Positions 1 through 8,256 of a DNA stretch of 64,000 bases are shown piece by piece; positions within the stretch are counted from its first letter, which is position 1, and every line of letters begins with the position of its first letter. Source of the DNA: Pelethousia sp034928145 (GTDB lineage Bacteria > Bacillota > Clostridia > Christensenellales > CAG-138). The position numbers and the translations under genes are program-made. The DNA is taken from contig JAYFPE010000007.1 in assembly GCA_034928145.1 (NCBI GenBank), positions 62,001-126,000 of the forward strand, given 5' to 3'. Under the pieces are notes generated by a model that searched no databases, was not told the origin of the DNA, and worked only from the letters and a program-made list of their open reading frames with translations.

Positions 1-226
1 ATTGATCTCGCCGACTTGGGGCAGGTTCGTTGTTAAAATCGATGGCTTGTTTTCGGAAAACCGTGTGAATGTATCGCTCTAAAATAGGGGTGTCTGGATT
101 CTTGGTTAAGTAGTTGGGATTCCGAAAGCGCCACGGCTCCGGCAGTGCTAACGCTGCTAATGCGTCGAGTTGTGCATACCAGCTTGGGACGTAAGCAAAC
201 GAAAACAGGTCTGGTATCAGCATCAT
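1..226 (-). CDS. DUF3825 family protein, N-terminal part (runs off the left edge)
   Basis: The first 75 codons of a leftward gene are present and the rest lies outside the window. The protein begins MMLIPDLFSFAYVPSWYAQ and continues with LPEPWRFRNPNY and ILERYIHTVFRKQAIDF. From memory this matches the start of DUF3825-type proteins, which are often carried on conjugative elements of Bacillota. An AGGAGG ribosome binding site sits 8 bases before the double ATG (226 or 223). It lies downstream of, and in the same direction as, the sigma factor/HTH pair, which supports a mobile-element setting. Its biochemical function is unknown to me. Confidence 0.6.
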   Translation of the reverse strand, partial: MMLIPDLFSFAYVPSWYAQLDALAALALPEPWRFRNPNYLTKNPDTPILERYIHTVFRKQAIDFNNEPAPSRRDQ

Positions 227-428
227 TAGCGTTTCCTCCTTTTGCTTGTTGTTGAGACTCATTACGGCTTGTCTAGTATTCAATTGTGATCGTGCTCCTT
301 TCAAAAAGTCGACATGTAAGGAATGTTCTGCAAACGCATCTTACGTGTAGGGACAAGTAGGCGCACGTTTTTACAATTTGTCAAGTCAATCTCTAAAAAT
401 CCAATATTTGAACTTTCTCTTTTTGTTT

Positions 429-460
429 ACTAGAACACATCTCAATGCCTCAAACCGGAA
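429..460. repeat. 32-bp imperfect direct repeat, left copy
   Basis: The segment starting ACTAGAACACAT and ending CGGAAA recurs at 1205-1236 in the same orientation with about six substitutions. The two copies bracket the sigma factor/HTH gene pair almost exactly, 776 bp apart. They may mark duplicated regulatory DNA or an ancient insertion of this module. Confidence 0.5.
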
Positions 461-499
461 AACTGAGGCTGTCGAAAAAACAATAAAAAATTCGAATGA

Positions 500-718
500 T
501 TATATCAACTCCTTCCATTTCTTGATTTCGTCAGCAAGTTTTAGTTGGAGTTTTATTTTCATGTCTAAGTCGATCTCTCTCCGGACGATACCGTTTTCAT
601 CTTTGATTTCATAAGCACATAAAGCATCTATGTAATGATCATAGTAACGCAGAACATCGTTTAACGCTTGATGATTGCCTTGAGTTGCTTTACAAATTAG
701 GTCGTAATCTAATTTCAT
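500..718 (-). CDS. Small helix-turn-helix protein, Tn916 Orf8-like
   Basis: This 72-residue protein begins MKLDYDLICKATQGNHQALNDVLRY, the pattern of the HTH_16 family found beside a small sigma factor in Tn916-type conjugative elements. Its ATG overlaps the TGA of the upstream sigma factor gene by four bases, so the two are probably translationally coupled. In such elements the pair acts in control of excision and transfer genes; that role is assumed here by family. The C-terminal half is charged (DLDMKIKLQLKLADEIKKW). Confidence 0.7.
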   Translation of the reverse strand: MKLDYDLICKATQGNHQALNDVLRYYDHYIDALCAYEIKDENGIVRREIDLDMKIKLQLKLADEIKKWKELI

Positions 719-1143
719 GAACTATTTCCTTTCTCGAAAGTATCTCGGATAGCCTTAAAAGCACGCTGCCGCAAGTTATATACCGTTCGAGGGGTAGCTC
801 CGAGATGTGTCGCGATTTTTTCGTCTGTCCAGTGGTACCAAAAGTCCAGCATGAGCACCATACGCTGATTCTCTGGCAGCGATAATAGCGCTTGGTATAG
901 CAGGTCGTTGAATATCACACAGGAGAACTTGTCCGCCCGAATCACAAGCTGCTCGGACGGATATGTATCCTCGTGGCTCTCTGTGTCAAATAAATATTGC
1001 ATGCTCTCATTTACGACAGCCTCACGCTTCATTCGGTTTGCAAGTGCCCGCTTTTCGTTCCTGCTGGCATTGCGGAGCACGGTTTTGCAATATGAATCGA
1101 ACATTGCGCAGAGCCTTTCCGCCTTATCGGAGGGATCCGGCAT
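715..1143 (-). CDS. Sigma-70 family factor of conjugative-element type (Tn916 Orf7-like)
   Basis: This 142-residue protein has a C-terminal region-4-like helix-turn-helix (DEKIATHLGATPRTVYNLRQ) preceded by the LPENQRMVLML segment usual in these small sigma factors. Length and partner gene match the Orf7/Orf8 pair of Tn916-like elements, where the factor drives transcription of element genes. An AGGAGGGGAATTCAC-type ribosome binding site precedes the start. It is the strongest sign that the left end of the window is element-derived. Confidence 0.75.
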   Translation of the reverse strand: MPDPSDKAERLCAMFDSYCKTVLRNASRNEKRALANRMKREAVVNESMQYLFDTESHEDTYPSEQLVIRADKFSCVIFNDLLYQALLSLPENQRMVLMLDFWYHWTDEKIATHLGATPRTVYNLRQRAFKAIRDTFEKGNSS

Positions 1144-1204
1144 GTGAATTCCCCTCCTTTATGCGGTTTTGAGAAAGACCGGTTTTTGCTTTACCTCCTT
1201 ATCT

Positions 1205-1236
1205 ACTAGAACACATTTCGATATCCCAAATCGGAA
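1205..1236. repeat. 32-bp imperfect direct repeat, right copy
   Basis: This is the second copy of the repeat at 429-460, in the same orientation, lying just upstream of the sigma factor gene. See the left copy. Confidence 0.5.
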
Positions 1237-1290
1237 AGGTATCGGTGATAAATTTGAGAATGCATAGTCCGATATATCTTGACAAAGTAA

Positions 1291-1320
1291 GGCGGCAGCC
1301 TGAATTTTTAAGCTGCCGCC
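1291..1320 (-). terminator. Strong stem-loop after the lipid operon
   Basis: GGCGGCAGC pairs with GCTGCCGCC across an 11-12 base loop, about 136 bp past the stop of the plsY-like gene. The T-run on the minus strand is weak, so it may be a poor terminator. It is placed to end the leftward operon that starts near 8065. Confidence 0.5.
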
Positions 1321-1455
1321 AGTAAATTATTATATGGACAGACAGCAGAAACGAAATTTCTGTGTCCAAGCCGCCTTCGGCCATAGAATGGCTTTTACAC
1401 ATGGAGTATTGCAAATCGCGTATCCGTGTATTTACGGGAATAACAGTTCTAACAA

Positions 1456-2094
1456 TCATGAACCTTTTTGCCGGTGTATGGAAAATTTCGTTTCCATACC
1501 ATTGAGAAGCCGCTTTATGTTTTCACGATGCCGGACGACCAAAAAAACTGCGCTTGTGATGGCTATTAAAAGCTCCCATATCCCACCAAGGCCGAGTAGG
1601 CCGACCAAGAGCGGATAAGAAAAAACGCCAATAATAGCACTAAGCGAAACATACTTTGTTAGAAGCAAGAGAATGAGGAACATTCCCCATGCGGCCAACG
1701 CAATGCGCCAATCGATGAAAAATAGGATAGTTCCCATTGCCATAACACATTTTCCGCCTCGGAATCCATGGTTGATCGGAAAAGCATTGCCGATCATCAC
1801 GCATAGGCCAGCAAATTCGCGGCCCAAAATTGCATAATCGCTGACATACCCAATTAAATAACCGCCGATGAGGACAGGAACTGCATTTTTCGAGATGTCA
1901 ATCAGAACAACCAGCGGGACACCGACTTTCCCGAATACACGGTAAAAATTTGTAAGGCCCGGATTGCCGCTACCAAAATCGCGGATATCTTTTCGGTATA
2001 TACATTTTGAGACAATGATTGAACCGTTAACTCCCCCGAGCAAATAGGCTGCTAATCCCGCTACAACGAATACAATCACTATCAAGTTTATCAT
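1456..2094 (-). CDS. PlsY-like acyl-phosphate:glycerol-3-phosphate acyltransferase, divergent
   Basis: A polytopic membrane protein of about 210 residues. PlsY transfers an acyl chain from acyl-phosphate to glycerol-3-phosphate, the first step of phospholipid synthesis. The first signature is present (FGSGNPGLTNFYRVFG). The third signature, usually GHxFP...F+GGKG, reads GNAFPINHGFRGGKC, so the conserved His is Asn and the last Gly is Cys. This suggests a specialised paralogue with a changed donor or acceptor, or a weakened enzyme. The start is uncertain: TGGAGG touches the ATG at 2094, and a TTG at 2085 would have better spacing. It is the last gene of the leftward lipid operon. Confidence 0.75.
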   Translation of the reverse strand: MINLIVIVFVVAGLAAYLLGGVNGSIIVSKCIYRKDIRDFGSGNPGLTNFYRVFGKVGVPLVVLIDISKNAVPVLIGGYLIGYVSDYAILGREFAGLCVMIGNAFPINHGFRGGKCVMAMGTILFFIDWRIALAAWGMFLILLLLTKYVSLSAIIGVFSYPLLVGLLGLGGIWELLIAITSAVFLVVRHRENIKRLLNGMETKFSIHRQKGS

Positions 2095-2177
2095 CCTCCA
2101 TGCCTGCCTGTGCCTATAGGGCGCGATCTTTCGAGTCAAGGAACAACCTTGCTTCTGAAATGGTCAAACCGTGCGGT

Positions 2178-2864
2178 TCATATCACTTTATTGCGGTTAT
2201 CGCGCTTTTTCAGTAACAAGAAGTATATGAGTATAGAACCGACAGCAATCATCAATGATATGAACAGGGGTAAAATAAACTCTTTTGACAGCGGATTCAT
2301 AGCGGCTTTTCCCATGAAAATGACGGGGAGCATACCTGGCGTCAATCCGATAATGGATAAAATCAAGAATTTGCCGTACTGCATGTTCAACGCGCCGAAA
2401 AACATGTTGGTTACTTCGGTAGGCGGGCCTGGAAGCAGGCGCATGATAAAACAGGCAAAGTTGCTGTTTTTATCTGCCGCATCCAGTACCCATTTTCCAG
2501 CCTTTCTTTTTTTGATTTCGTCCATGACGCGGAATTTCCCCATGTATTTACCCAAATAAAAACTTAAGGTTAAGTCAAGTATCAGTCCTATATAGGTAAC
2601 CGCAATCGCAGGCCAGACAGGGAGCAGAAAGCCCGCGCCAATGTATAGGACGTAAATCGGAATGATCCATACGACTGTTTTTAGGCAGTAGAGTCCTATT
2701 ATCACAATAATTACAGTAATCGTGGATCCTGATACAAAATTCCAAATGCCCTCCCAGGAATATCTCCCTCGATATCCAACATAAATGGCAACGTTTAAAG
2801 CCAAGATCAAAAGAATCAAGACAATGTTTCGAAGCAGTCGATAGTTTTTCATATTATCATCCAT
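2178..2864 (-). CDS. VTT/DedA-family integral membrane protein
   Basis: A membrane protein of about 228 residues with five or six hydrophobic segments. It has the VTT (SNARE-associated) pattern: IYVLYIGAGFLLPVWPAI, a glycine-rich SFYLGKYMG segment, and MRLLPGPPTEVTNMFFGAL followed by GLTPGMLP. The family includes DedA/YdjX/YdjZ and TMEM41/VMP1 proteins, several of which move lipids between leaflets, so a flippase or scramblase role fits the operon. A longer frame reaches a TTG at 2924 that overlaps the DegV stop. The ATG at 2864 or 2852 is also possible, because no ribosome binding site is convincing. Confidence 0.7.
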   Translation of the reverse strand: MDDNMKNYRLLRNIVLILLILALNVAIYVGYRGRYSWEGIWNFVSGSTITVIIVIIGLYCLKTVVWIIPIYVLYIGAGFLLPVWPAIAVTYIGLILDLTLSFYLGKYMGKFRVMDEIKKRKAGKWVLDAADKNSNFACFIMRLLPGPPTEVTNMFFGALNMQYGKFLILSIIGLTPGMLPVIFMGKAAMNPLSKEFILPLFISLMIAVGSILIYFLLLKKRDNRNKVI

Positions 2865-2920
2865 TACTCGCCGAAGCAGTAGTAAGCATGTTTCTTCCAG
2901 TACCGTTTGGGTTTGATAAT

Positions 2921-3781
2921 TCAACCAATGCGGCCTATTCTTTTTCTGCGTTTAAAAAGAATCCCGAGAGTATTGGGTCCACAATGACTGGATACCGTGC
3001 ATCCCGCAGGCGTTTCAATAATTTCATCAAAATGAGCATATCGAAGAATCGTATCTTTTACCCTTTCAATGGTCTGAGCTGAGCACATGGGATGCGTTAT
3101 AAACACCCTGCTATAATCAATATTTTGTTTGACATACAATCTATCTCTTATGTACTGTTCAAGGCAATGATCAAAGCTCCCCTTGTATTTCTTACCGACA
3201 GTCATTTTTCCGTTGGTAACTTCAATGCAAGGCTTTATATTAAGTATTTTTGCGCCAAGCATTTCAAGTCCTGAGCAACGACCTCCCTTGTACAAGTAAT
3301 CCATACGGTCGATAACAAAACTTGCATCTACTCTAGGGATAAGCTCCGAAAGGCTATGGCAGATATCCTCAACGCTGGCTCCAGCTTTTGCCATGCAGGC
3401 GGCTTCATAAACTATATGACCGCTCCCAGAAGAGAGGTTTTGAGAGTCGATCACATATATATTTTTGAAACTATCCGCAGCTAAGGTCGCATTTTGATAA
3501 CAGGATGAAAAGCTCGAGCCAATGCATATATGAATTACCGCCTCATATTTCGGCGAAAGCCCGTCAAAAAAGCATTCATATTCATATGTATTTACAGCGG
3601 CGGTTTTGCAGGTTTTGCCCTCCACCTCCACATACCTAAATATTTCCGCAGGGGTAATGTCCACGCCATCATGAAATTCCTTGTCACCTATAAGCACAAG
3701 GAGAGGCATCAGTGTGATATTCAGGTCGCCTAATATTTCAGTAGATAGATCGCACGTACTGTCTGCGGTTATTTTGATCAT
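2921..3781 (-). CDS. DegV family fatty-acid-binding protein (FakB-like)
   Basis: This 286-residue protein opens with MIKITADSTCDLSTEIL, the diagnostic DegV start. It continues with a PLLVLIGDKEFHDGVDI stretch, an SGSGHIVYEAACMAK segment and a C-terminal VSSHCGPNTLGILF motif. Members bind a single fatty acid and present it, for example to a FakA kinase that makes acyl-phosphate. No FakA-like gene is in the window. Acyl-phosphate is the PlsY substrate and a plsY-like gene lies two genes downstream, so a role in feeding fatty acids to this island's lipid pathway is plausible. Confidence 0.85.
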   Translation of the reverse strand: MIKITADSTCDLSTEILGDLNITLMPLLVLIGDKEFHDGVDITPAEIFRYVEVEGKTCKTAAVNTYEYECFFDGLSPKYEAVIHICIGSSFSSCYQNATLAADSFKNIYVIDSQNLSSGSGHIVYEAACMAKAGASVEDICHSLSELIPRVDASFVIDRMDYLYKGGRCSGLEMLGAKILNIKPCIEVTNGKMTVGKKYKGSFDHCLEQYIRDRLYVKQNIDYSRVFITHPMCSAQTIERVKDTILRYAHFDEIIETPAGCTVSSHCGPNTLGILFKRRKRIGRIG

Positions 3782-3833
3782 GTTCTCACCTCATTGTATT
3801 ATCTTTGATTGTCAGTCCTCGTGGCGTTTGCTT

Positions 3834-5777
3834 TCAGCTTACTCCAAGAATTTGAAGCACCTGCACAGCTAGAAACAAAACGCAAGCCGCACGGACAACT
3901 AGGGACAAGCTTAGTTCTTCTGCCGATGCCGGTTCTTCTTTCATCTGCCGCATAGCCTCGCGTGTGCGTTCAGACAACTCCTGCACTGCTTCCTTGTGGG
4001 AAAGCGCACCGTTTGGGTATTGCGGATCGCCTATGGACAGGAGCATCCTCCGTTTCCCTCCTGCCAAACGCCAAAGTCCTCGGGGGTACAGGTAAGTAAT
4101 CACCATGGGAATCACGGGACATCCGCTGTATACCGCTGTAAAGAAAGCTCCCGTATGAAAATCGCGCAACTCTTCATGATGGCGGATTAGCAACCCTTCC
4201 GGATAGTAGTGCACCAAATCTCCCCGGTGAATGCCATGCTTGAGCTGTTTCTGAAACCACACCATTTCCTTCATATCCAAGGGTAGGGGCAACGCGCCGC
4301 ACAGCTTTATAAGCCAGCCGACAAACGGAAGCTCCAGATTCCGACGCAGGCTGGTAAAATAGATGCGTCGGGGGAAAACCGCCAGCTTGACCATGGTACA
4401 ATCCATCGGATGTATATGGTTCATGACCGTCACCGCTCCACCCTTGACTTTTTTGAAAGCCTCTTTTCCCCGTACTTTGAGGCCGAAACAAACCGTGTCG
4501 ATGATGTATAGAAGCAATGCCAGTAAATTTGTGAAAGCTGAAAACAGCGTTTGCTTGATCGGCGTAATTTGTGAGTACGCAACAGAGACCTTCGCCGAGT
4601 CGGGATGGGTCATCCGGCGCAACGACGACTCTTCCGGCTTTTTGTAACCATTGGACCAATAGTCTGCAATGACATCCTTATACAGCACCTCCATTTCGGC
4701 GGCACAGCGACTGACCCGCATTTGATTCGCCCGCTGCGCATAGAGCCAGCCCGTTTCCTGTCTTTCCTGCGGATGCTCGATCCAGTAATCGATCCTTTCC
4801 GCCAGCGACCGCGCATCACCGGCACAAAATAGGCTGTTTGGATGCAATGCAAACAACTTCGTTGCGGAAAGTTCCGAATCGGATATGACCGGCACCAAGC
4901 CGCAGGCCATGGCCTCCATGCAGGAGATTCCCTCGATTTCCGCATCGGAAGCATGGATATACAAGTCACAGGCGTTGATCAGCCCGAGCAACTCCTCCTG
5001 CGAATAAAATCCAAACAGAGGCGCATTCGGCAGGCCTTTGCCCAGACGTTTATACTTCCTTTCCTTTGGCCCGCGGCCCGCAAAAACAAGTTGGATCCTG
5101 TCGGCATACTTACTGCTGCGGACCGCCTTGATGACGATGTCCTGTCTTTTTTCCGCAGATAGGCGGCCTATCACAAGCACGATGAATTTATTCTGAAGAG
5201 GTAGAGGACGCGAGACGGCTTGAGGCCTGAATTGTTCGCTTACACCGTTGGATATCACGCGGCACTGCGCATCATATCCGTGGCGGTGCAACTGCCCGGC
5301 AATCATTTCACTGGGGCAGTGGATATAGCGGAAACGGCTATAAAAACTGTGGTAGAAATATCGATAGAACGCATCATTGGCTCGTCTACTTTTCCCAAGT
5401 CCGAGGCTGTAAGTGATATTTTCGGGCTGTAGATGAAATGACGCCACTGTTGGAATCCGCATCTGCCGCGCAATCTCCTCACCCCTGCGACAGAACTGCG
5501 TAGGCAAATAAAAGTGAATGATATCCGCGCTGCTGAAAGCTTGAAAATACGCCTCATCGTTCGGACGCGCAAAACAAAACCCCTGTTTTTCAATCAACGG
5601 TTGAAAAATAGGAATCCGCATCTCTGCGACTGAAATCTTATCTTTCTCCACTATGCCACTTGCCAAAACTGTAACGGTATGTCCCCGTATTCGTAGCGCC
5701 TCCGCATATCTTTGAGCGGTTGCAGTTGTGCCATTATTTAGTTTATCAAACTGATCTATTACCAGAACGATTTTCAT
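3834..5777 (-). CDS. Two-domain glycolipid enzyme: GT4 glycosyltransferase fused to PlsC-type acyltransferase
   Basis: A 647-residue protein. Residues 1-375 form a GT4 glycosyltransferase (GT-B fold): LVIGRLSAEKRQDIVIKA near 201-218 and the E-x7-E signature at E280/E288 (EIEGISCMEAMACG). Residues 405-610 are a lysophosphatidic-acid-type acyltransferase with the NH-x4-D motif NHIHPMD at 453-459 and a YPEG motif at 525-528. The Arg of the usual FPEGTR is absent. Hydrophobic stretches at about 411-430 and 622-645 should anchor it. The fusion suggests one protein that glycosylates and acylates the same lipid. It sits between a CmpB-like gene and degV in a tightly spaced operon. Confidence 0.85.
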   Translation of the reverse strand: MKIVLVIDQFDKLNNGTTATAQRYAEALRIRGHTVTVLASGIVEKDKISVAEMRIPIFQPLIEKQGFCFARPNDEAYFQAFSSADIIHFYLPTQFCRRGEEIARQMRIPTVASFHLQPENITYSLGLGKSRRANDAFYRYFYHSFYSRFRYIHCPSEMIAGQLHRHGYDAQCRVISNGVSEQFRPQAVSRPLPLQNKFIVLVIGRLSAEKRQDIVIKAVRSSKYADRIQLVFAGRGPKERKYKRLGKGLPNAPLFGFYSQEELLGLINACDLYIHASDAEIEGISCMEAMACGLVPVISDSELSATKLFALHPNSLFCAGDARSLAERIDYWIEHPQERQETGWLYAQRANQMRVSRCAAEMEVLYKDVIADYWSNGYKKPEESSLRRMTHPDSAKVSVAYSQITPIKQTLFSAFTNLLALLLYIIDTVCFGLKVRGKEAFKKVKGGAVTVMNHIHPMDCTMVKLAVFPRRIYFTSLRRNLELPFVGWLIKLCGALPLPLDMKEMVWFQKQLKHGIHRGDLVHYYPEGLLIRHHEELRDFHTGAFFTAVYSGCPVIPMVITYLYPRGLWRLAGGKRRMLLSIGDPQYPNGALSHKEAVQELSERTREAMRQMKEEPASAEELSLSLVVRAACVLFLAVQVLQILGVS

Positions 5778-5817
5778 TATTGCAGTGCAACCTTTCAGGT
5801 GTTTGTCACAAATTTGC

Positions 5818-6585
5818 TTATGAATACTTCTCTCCTAGTACAAATTTTTTGAGTTTTTGTAATGCTTCATGATATTTCAAAGACCGCAAATTCGGAAAGG
5901 CATGAAAAATCCTCATGTTCTGGATTCGATTTAAGGAGAACAGATTCTTAATTCGCTCGTTATAGAACTCGCTTTCTTCGAAACGGTCTAATATCGCATC
6001 TTTTACTTCACCAGCGCGTTTTACGTTTTTACTTAAAAATTCATTAATTGCCACTTGTATATCTTTTAGTCGGCTATTCAGCCGCAGAAGGTGACGTACA
6101 GTGGTATATAAATCCCAAAGTATTAAGCTAAATAGAATCCCCGCCAATACAATTTGCAACCATTCGGGAGCTTGCGCAGTCAACACCACAACTTTCGGAT
6201 GAAAAATCTTAATCAATATAACCGATAGGATACCGAAAACTACCGCCCCTAAAAGGCAAATGCGTCCGTTGAGATTGAAGCGACGATTTGAATAATCCCA
6301 CCATTTTGCATCAAACAGCTTTTCGAGCAGAACGGCAGTAATGTATTCCACTGCGCAGGTTAAAAACATCCCCGCAAGAAACAAAACAACAACGTTCTCA
6401 GTCCTCTGATATAGCAAAAAGATACATGCCAAAGCGCCAAATCCATATACGGGGCAAATGGGGCCTTTGAGAAAGCCGCGGTTTATAAACCTCTTCTGGG
6501 TTACGGAGCAGATGGCAGACTCATATACCCACCCCATAAAGCTGTATGCCATAAACCATAAAAACCATTGAAAAACCACTATCAT
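5818..6585 (-). CDS. Putative ABC-transporter type IV / CmpB family membrane protein
   Basis: A polytopic protein of about 255 residues starting near FQWFLWFMAYSFMGWVYES, with the NRGFLKGPICPVYGFGAL motif and the CAVEYITAVLLEKLFDAKWWDYS block typical of PF06541. Members are widespread in Bacillota and uncharacterised. Five or so membrane segments are followed by a charged cytoplasmic tail from about residue 170. AAAAGGG lies 8 bases before the second ATG (6585), preferred over the ATG at 6591. Its place between the radical SAM gene and the GT-PlsC gene suggests a membrane-lipid role, but nothing in the sequence shows one. Confidence 0.75.
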   Translation of the reverse strand: MIVVFQWFLWFMAYSFMGWVYESAICSVTQKRFINRGFLKGPICPVYGFGALACIFLLYQRTENVVVLFLAGMFLTCAVEYITAVLLEKLFDAKWWDYSNRRFNLNGRICLLGAVVFGILSVILIKIFHPKVVVLTAQAPEWLQIVLAGILFSLILWDLYTTVRHLLRLNSRLKDIQVAINEFLSKNVKRAGEVKDAILDRFEESEFYNERIKNLFSLNRIQNMRIFHAFPNLRSLKYHEALQKLKKFVLGEKYS

Positions 6586-6661
6586 ATCCATATCCCTTTT
6601 CGAACTTTAATGGACAACCGGGGATACTTGTCCAGTACCTCCGGTTGTCTAGAGAAGGGGA

Positions 6662-8065
6662 TCATTTCGCTACGGAAGCAACCATATTGTTTGCTTCCTC
6701 CTGTACGACGGCACACCCCGAACAGGTGGCGCAACCGTGCGTTTCACTCCAAAGGCGGTCTGCGGTCTGCGCCCATTTTTCTGCCGTGGTCACGCATTTT
6801 GCACACAGGTTTTCTACATCCTCCGGCTCAGCATAATCCGTTGAAGTCGCACCGGATTTATTAACAATATCTGTCAGCCTGTCAGGGTTGTCAAGCAAGG
6901 GGCATGGCCTAAGCATATTTTCATTAAACGGCTGGTTTTTGTGATACTGCATGAACAAGGGAGATTGCAACGCCTCGAGAAGGGTTTTCTCACGGATATT
7001 GGAGTCTGAGTAATGGATGAACGCGCACGGTTCAATATCTCCCTTTGCATTGATATGCAAATATCTGCGTCCCCCTGCGATGCAACCACCAGCATACTCG
7101 CCGTCATTCCAAAAATCCATGGTAAACAGCGGTTTGGTCTGGCGGAACCCGCGGATCTGGCGATACATAAATTCGCGTTGTTCAGCGGTAGCGAGTAAAT
7201 CAGTCGGAGAATCCGCGCCAACGGGCATGTATGTGAAAAGCCATGCGAATTTTGCTCCTTGGTCGATTAAAAAGTCGATGAATTCCTCACTACCAATCAC
7301 TTCGGTGTTATATCGCGTATAGCAAAGAGACGCGCCAAAGATGAGTTTTTTACGCTTGAGAATTTTCATGGCGCGGATGACAGCCTGATATGTACCTTTG
7401 CCGCGGCGCGAGTCTGTAGCTTCCTCGAAGCCCTCTATGCTGATGGCAGGTGCGAAGTTCTTGACACGCAGCATCTCGTCGGCAAACGCTTCATCGATCA
7501 AGGTGCCGTTGGTGAACGCGCTGAACATACAGTCGCTGTGTTTTTCGCAAAGCCGGATGATATCCTTTTTTCGGACAAGGGGTTCGCCTCCAGAATACAG
7601 GTAAAAATATATCCCCATCTTTTTGCCCTGCTCAATGATGCCGTCCAGCTCTTCATAACTCATGGACAACTGTTTTCCATAGTCCGCCGCCCAGCAGCCC
7701 GTGCATTTCAGGTTACAGGCGGAGGTGGGATCCATCAAAATGGCCCATGGAATATTGCAATCACACTTTTCCCTGTTAGCCTCCTGCACCGGCCACCCGA
7801 CAAAGTTTTCGTTCAGTATAAAATTATTGAAAAAAGCCTTTCGTACCCCTGGATCGATATCCGACCACATGCTCATGATCAATTTATACCAATTGTTATC
7901 TTTTTCCTCGATGACCTTGCGGACGGCTTTGAGTTGACCTTCCATTGTTTTTTTCCTGTCGAGCCGATCCATCCAATCCATGAGTTTCGGAATATTTTTT
8001 TCAGGACTGGAATTCAAGTATGCGTATGCCAATTTCAAACCTGCGGACCCAATCATTGTGTTCAT
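6662..8065 (-). CDS. Radical SAM/SPASM-like enzyme; candidate lipid-coupling (membrane-spanning lipid) synthase
   Basis: A 467-residue protein. After an N-terminal helical segment (PEKNIPKLMDWMDRLDRKK) comes the radical SAM core with CxxxCxxC at C117, C121 and C124 (PTSACNLKCTGCWAADYG), then YSGGEPLVRKKDI and AISIEGFEE. A C-terminal cysteine-rich region (GGCIAGGRRYLHINAKGDIEPC, RPCPLLDNP, LCAKC, CATCSGC) should bind extra iron-sulfur clusters. A GGAGG 10 bases before the ATG at 8065 decides the start. The family is common in Clostridia. I recall related radical SAM proteins proposed to join fatty-acid tails into diabolic-type acids; that assignment is inference and rests here on the lipid-gene context. 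It is the first gene of the leftward operon. Confidence 0.8.
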   Translation of the reverse strand: MNTMIGSAGLKLAYAYLNSSPEKNIPKLMDWMDRLDRKKTMEGQLKAVRKVIEEKDNNWYKLIMSMWSDIDPGVRKAFFNNFILNENFVGWPVQEANREKCDCNIPWAILMDPTSACNLKCTGCWAADYGKQLSMSYEELDGIIEQGKKMGIYFYLYSGGEPLVRKKDIIRLCEKHSDCMFSAFTNGTLIDEAFADEMLRVKNFAPAISIEGFEEATDSRRGKGTYQAVIRAMKILKRKKLIFGASLCYTRYNTEVIGSEEFIDFLIDQGAKFAWLFTYMPVGADSPTDLLATAEQREFMYRQIRGFRQTKPLFTMDFWNDGEYAGGCIAGGRRYLHINAKGDIEPCAFIHYSDSNIREKTLLEALQSPLFMQYHKNQPFNENMLRPCPLLDNPDRLTDIVNKSGATSTDYAEPEDVENLCAKCVTTAEKWAQTADRLWSETHGCATCSGCAVVQEEANNMVASVAK

Positions 8066-8131
8066 AAAGCCATAACCTCCATTATTTTTTTCTATCATGG
8101 AGTTTACCATATGGCTTGCATACAGTAATTA

Positions 8132-8178
8132 GACAAAAACGGCGTTTGTCAGGTTTTTTGACAAACGCCGTTTTTGTC
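8132..8178. promoter_or_regulatory. Perfect 20-bp inverted repeat (two operator boxes) between divergent lipid operons
   Basis: The 20 bp at 8132-8151 recur inverted at 8159-8178 with a 7-bp spacer. Each arm is itself a dyad of the form GACAAA-N7-TTTGTC, so the site reads as two operator boxes 28 bp apart, centre to centre. TTGACA sequences lie inside the boxes, so a bound repressor could block -35 elements in both directions. Placement between the divergent radical SAM and radical-SAM-like genes argues for joint control, most simply by a TetR-type protein such as that at 15070-15648. I could not assign -10 elements with confidence. Confidence 0.7.
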
Positions 8179-8256
8179 AATAGAGGGTCTTTTTATTTCG
8201 AGGTAAAATATGAAAAAGAATAGACAACACCTAACGAATTCTGAGTAAGGAGTTGA

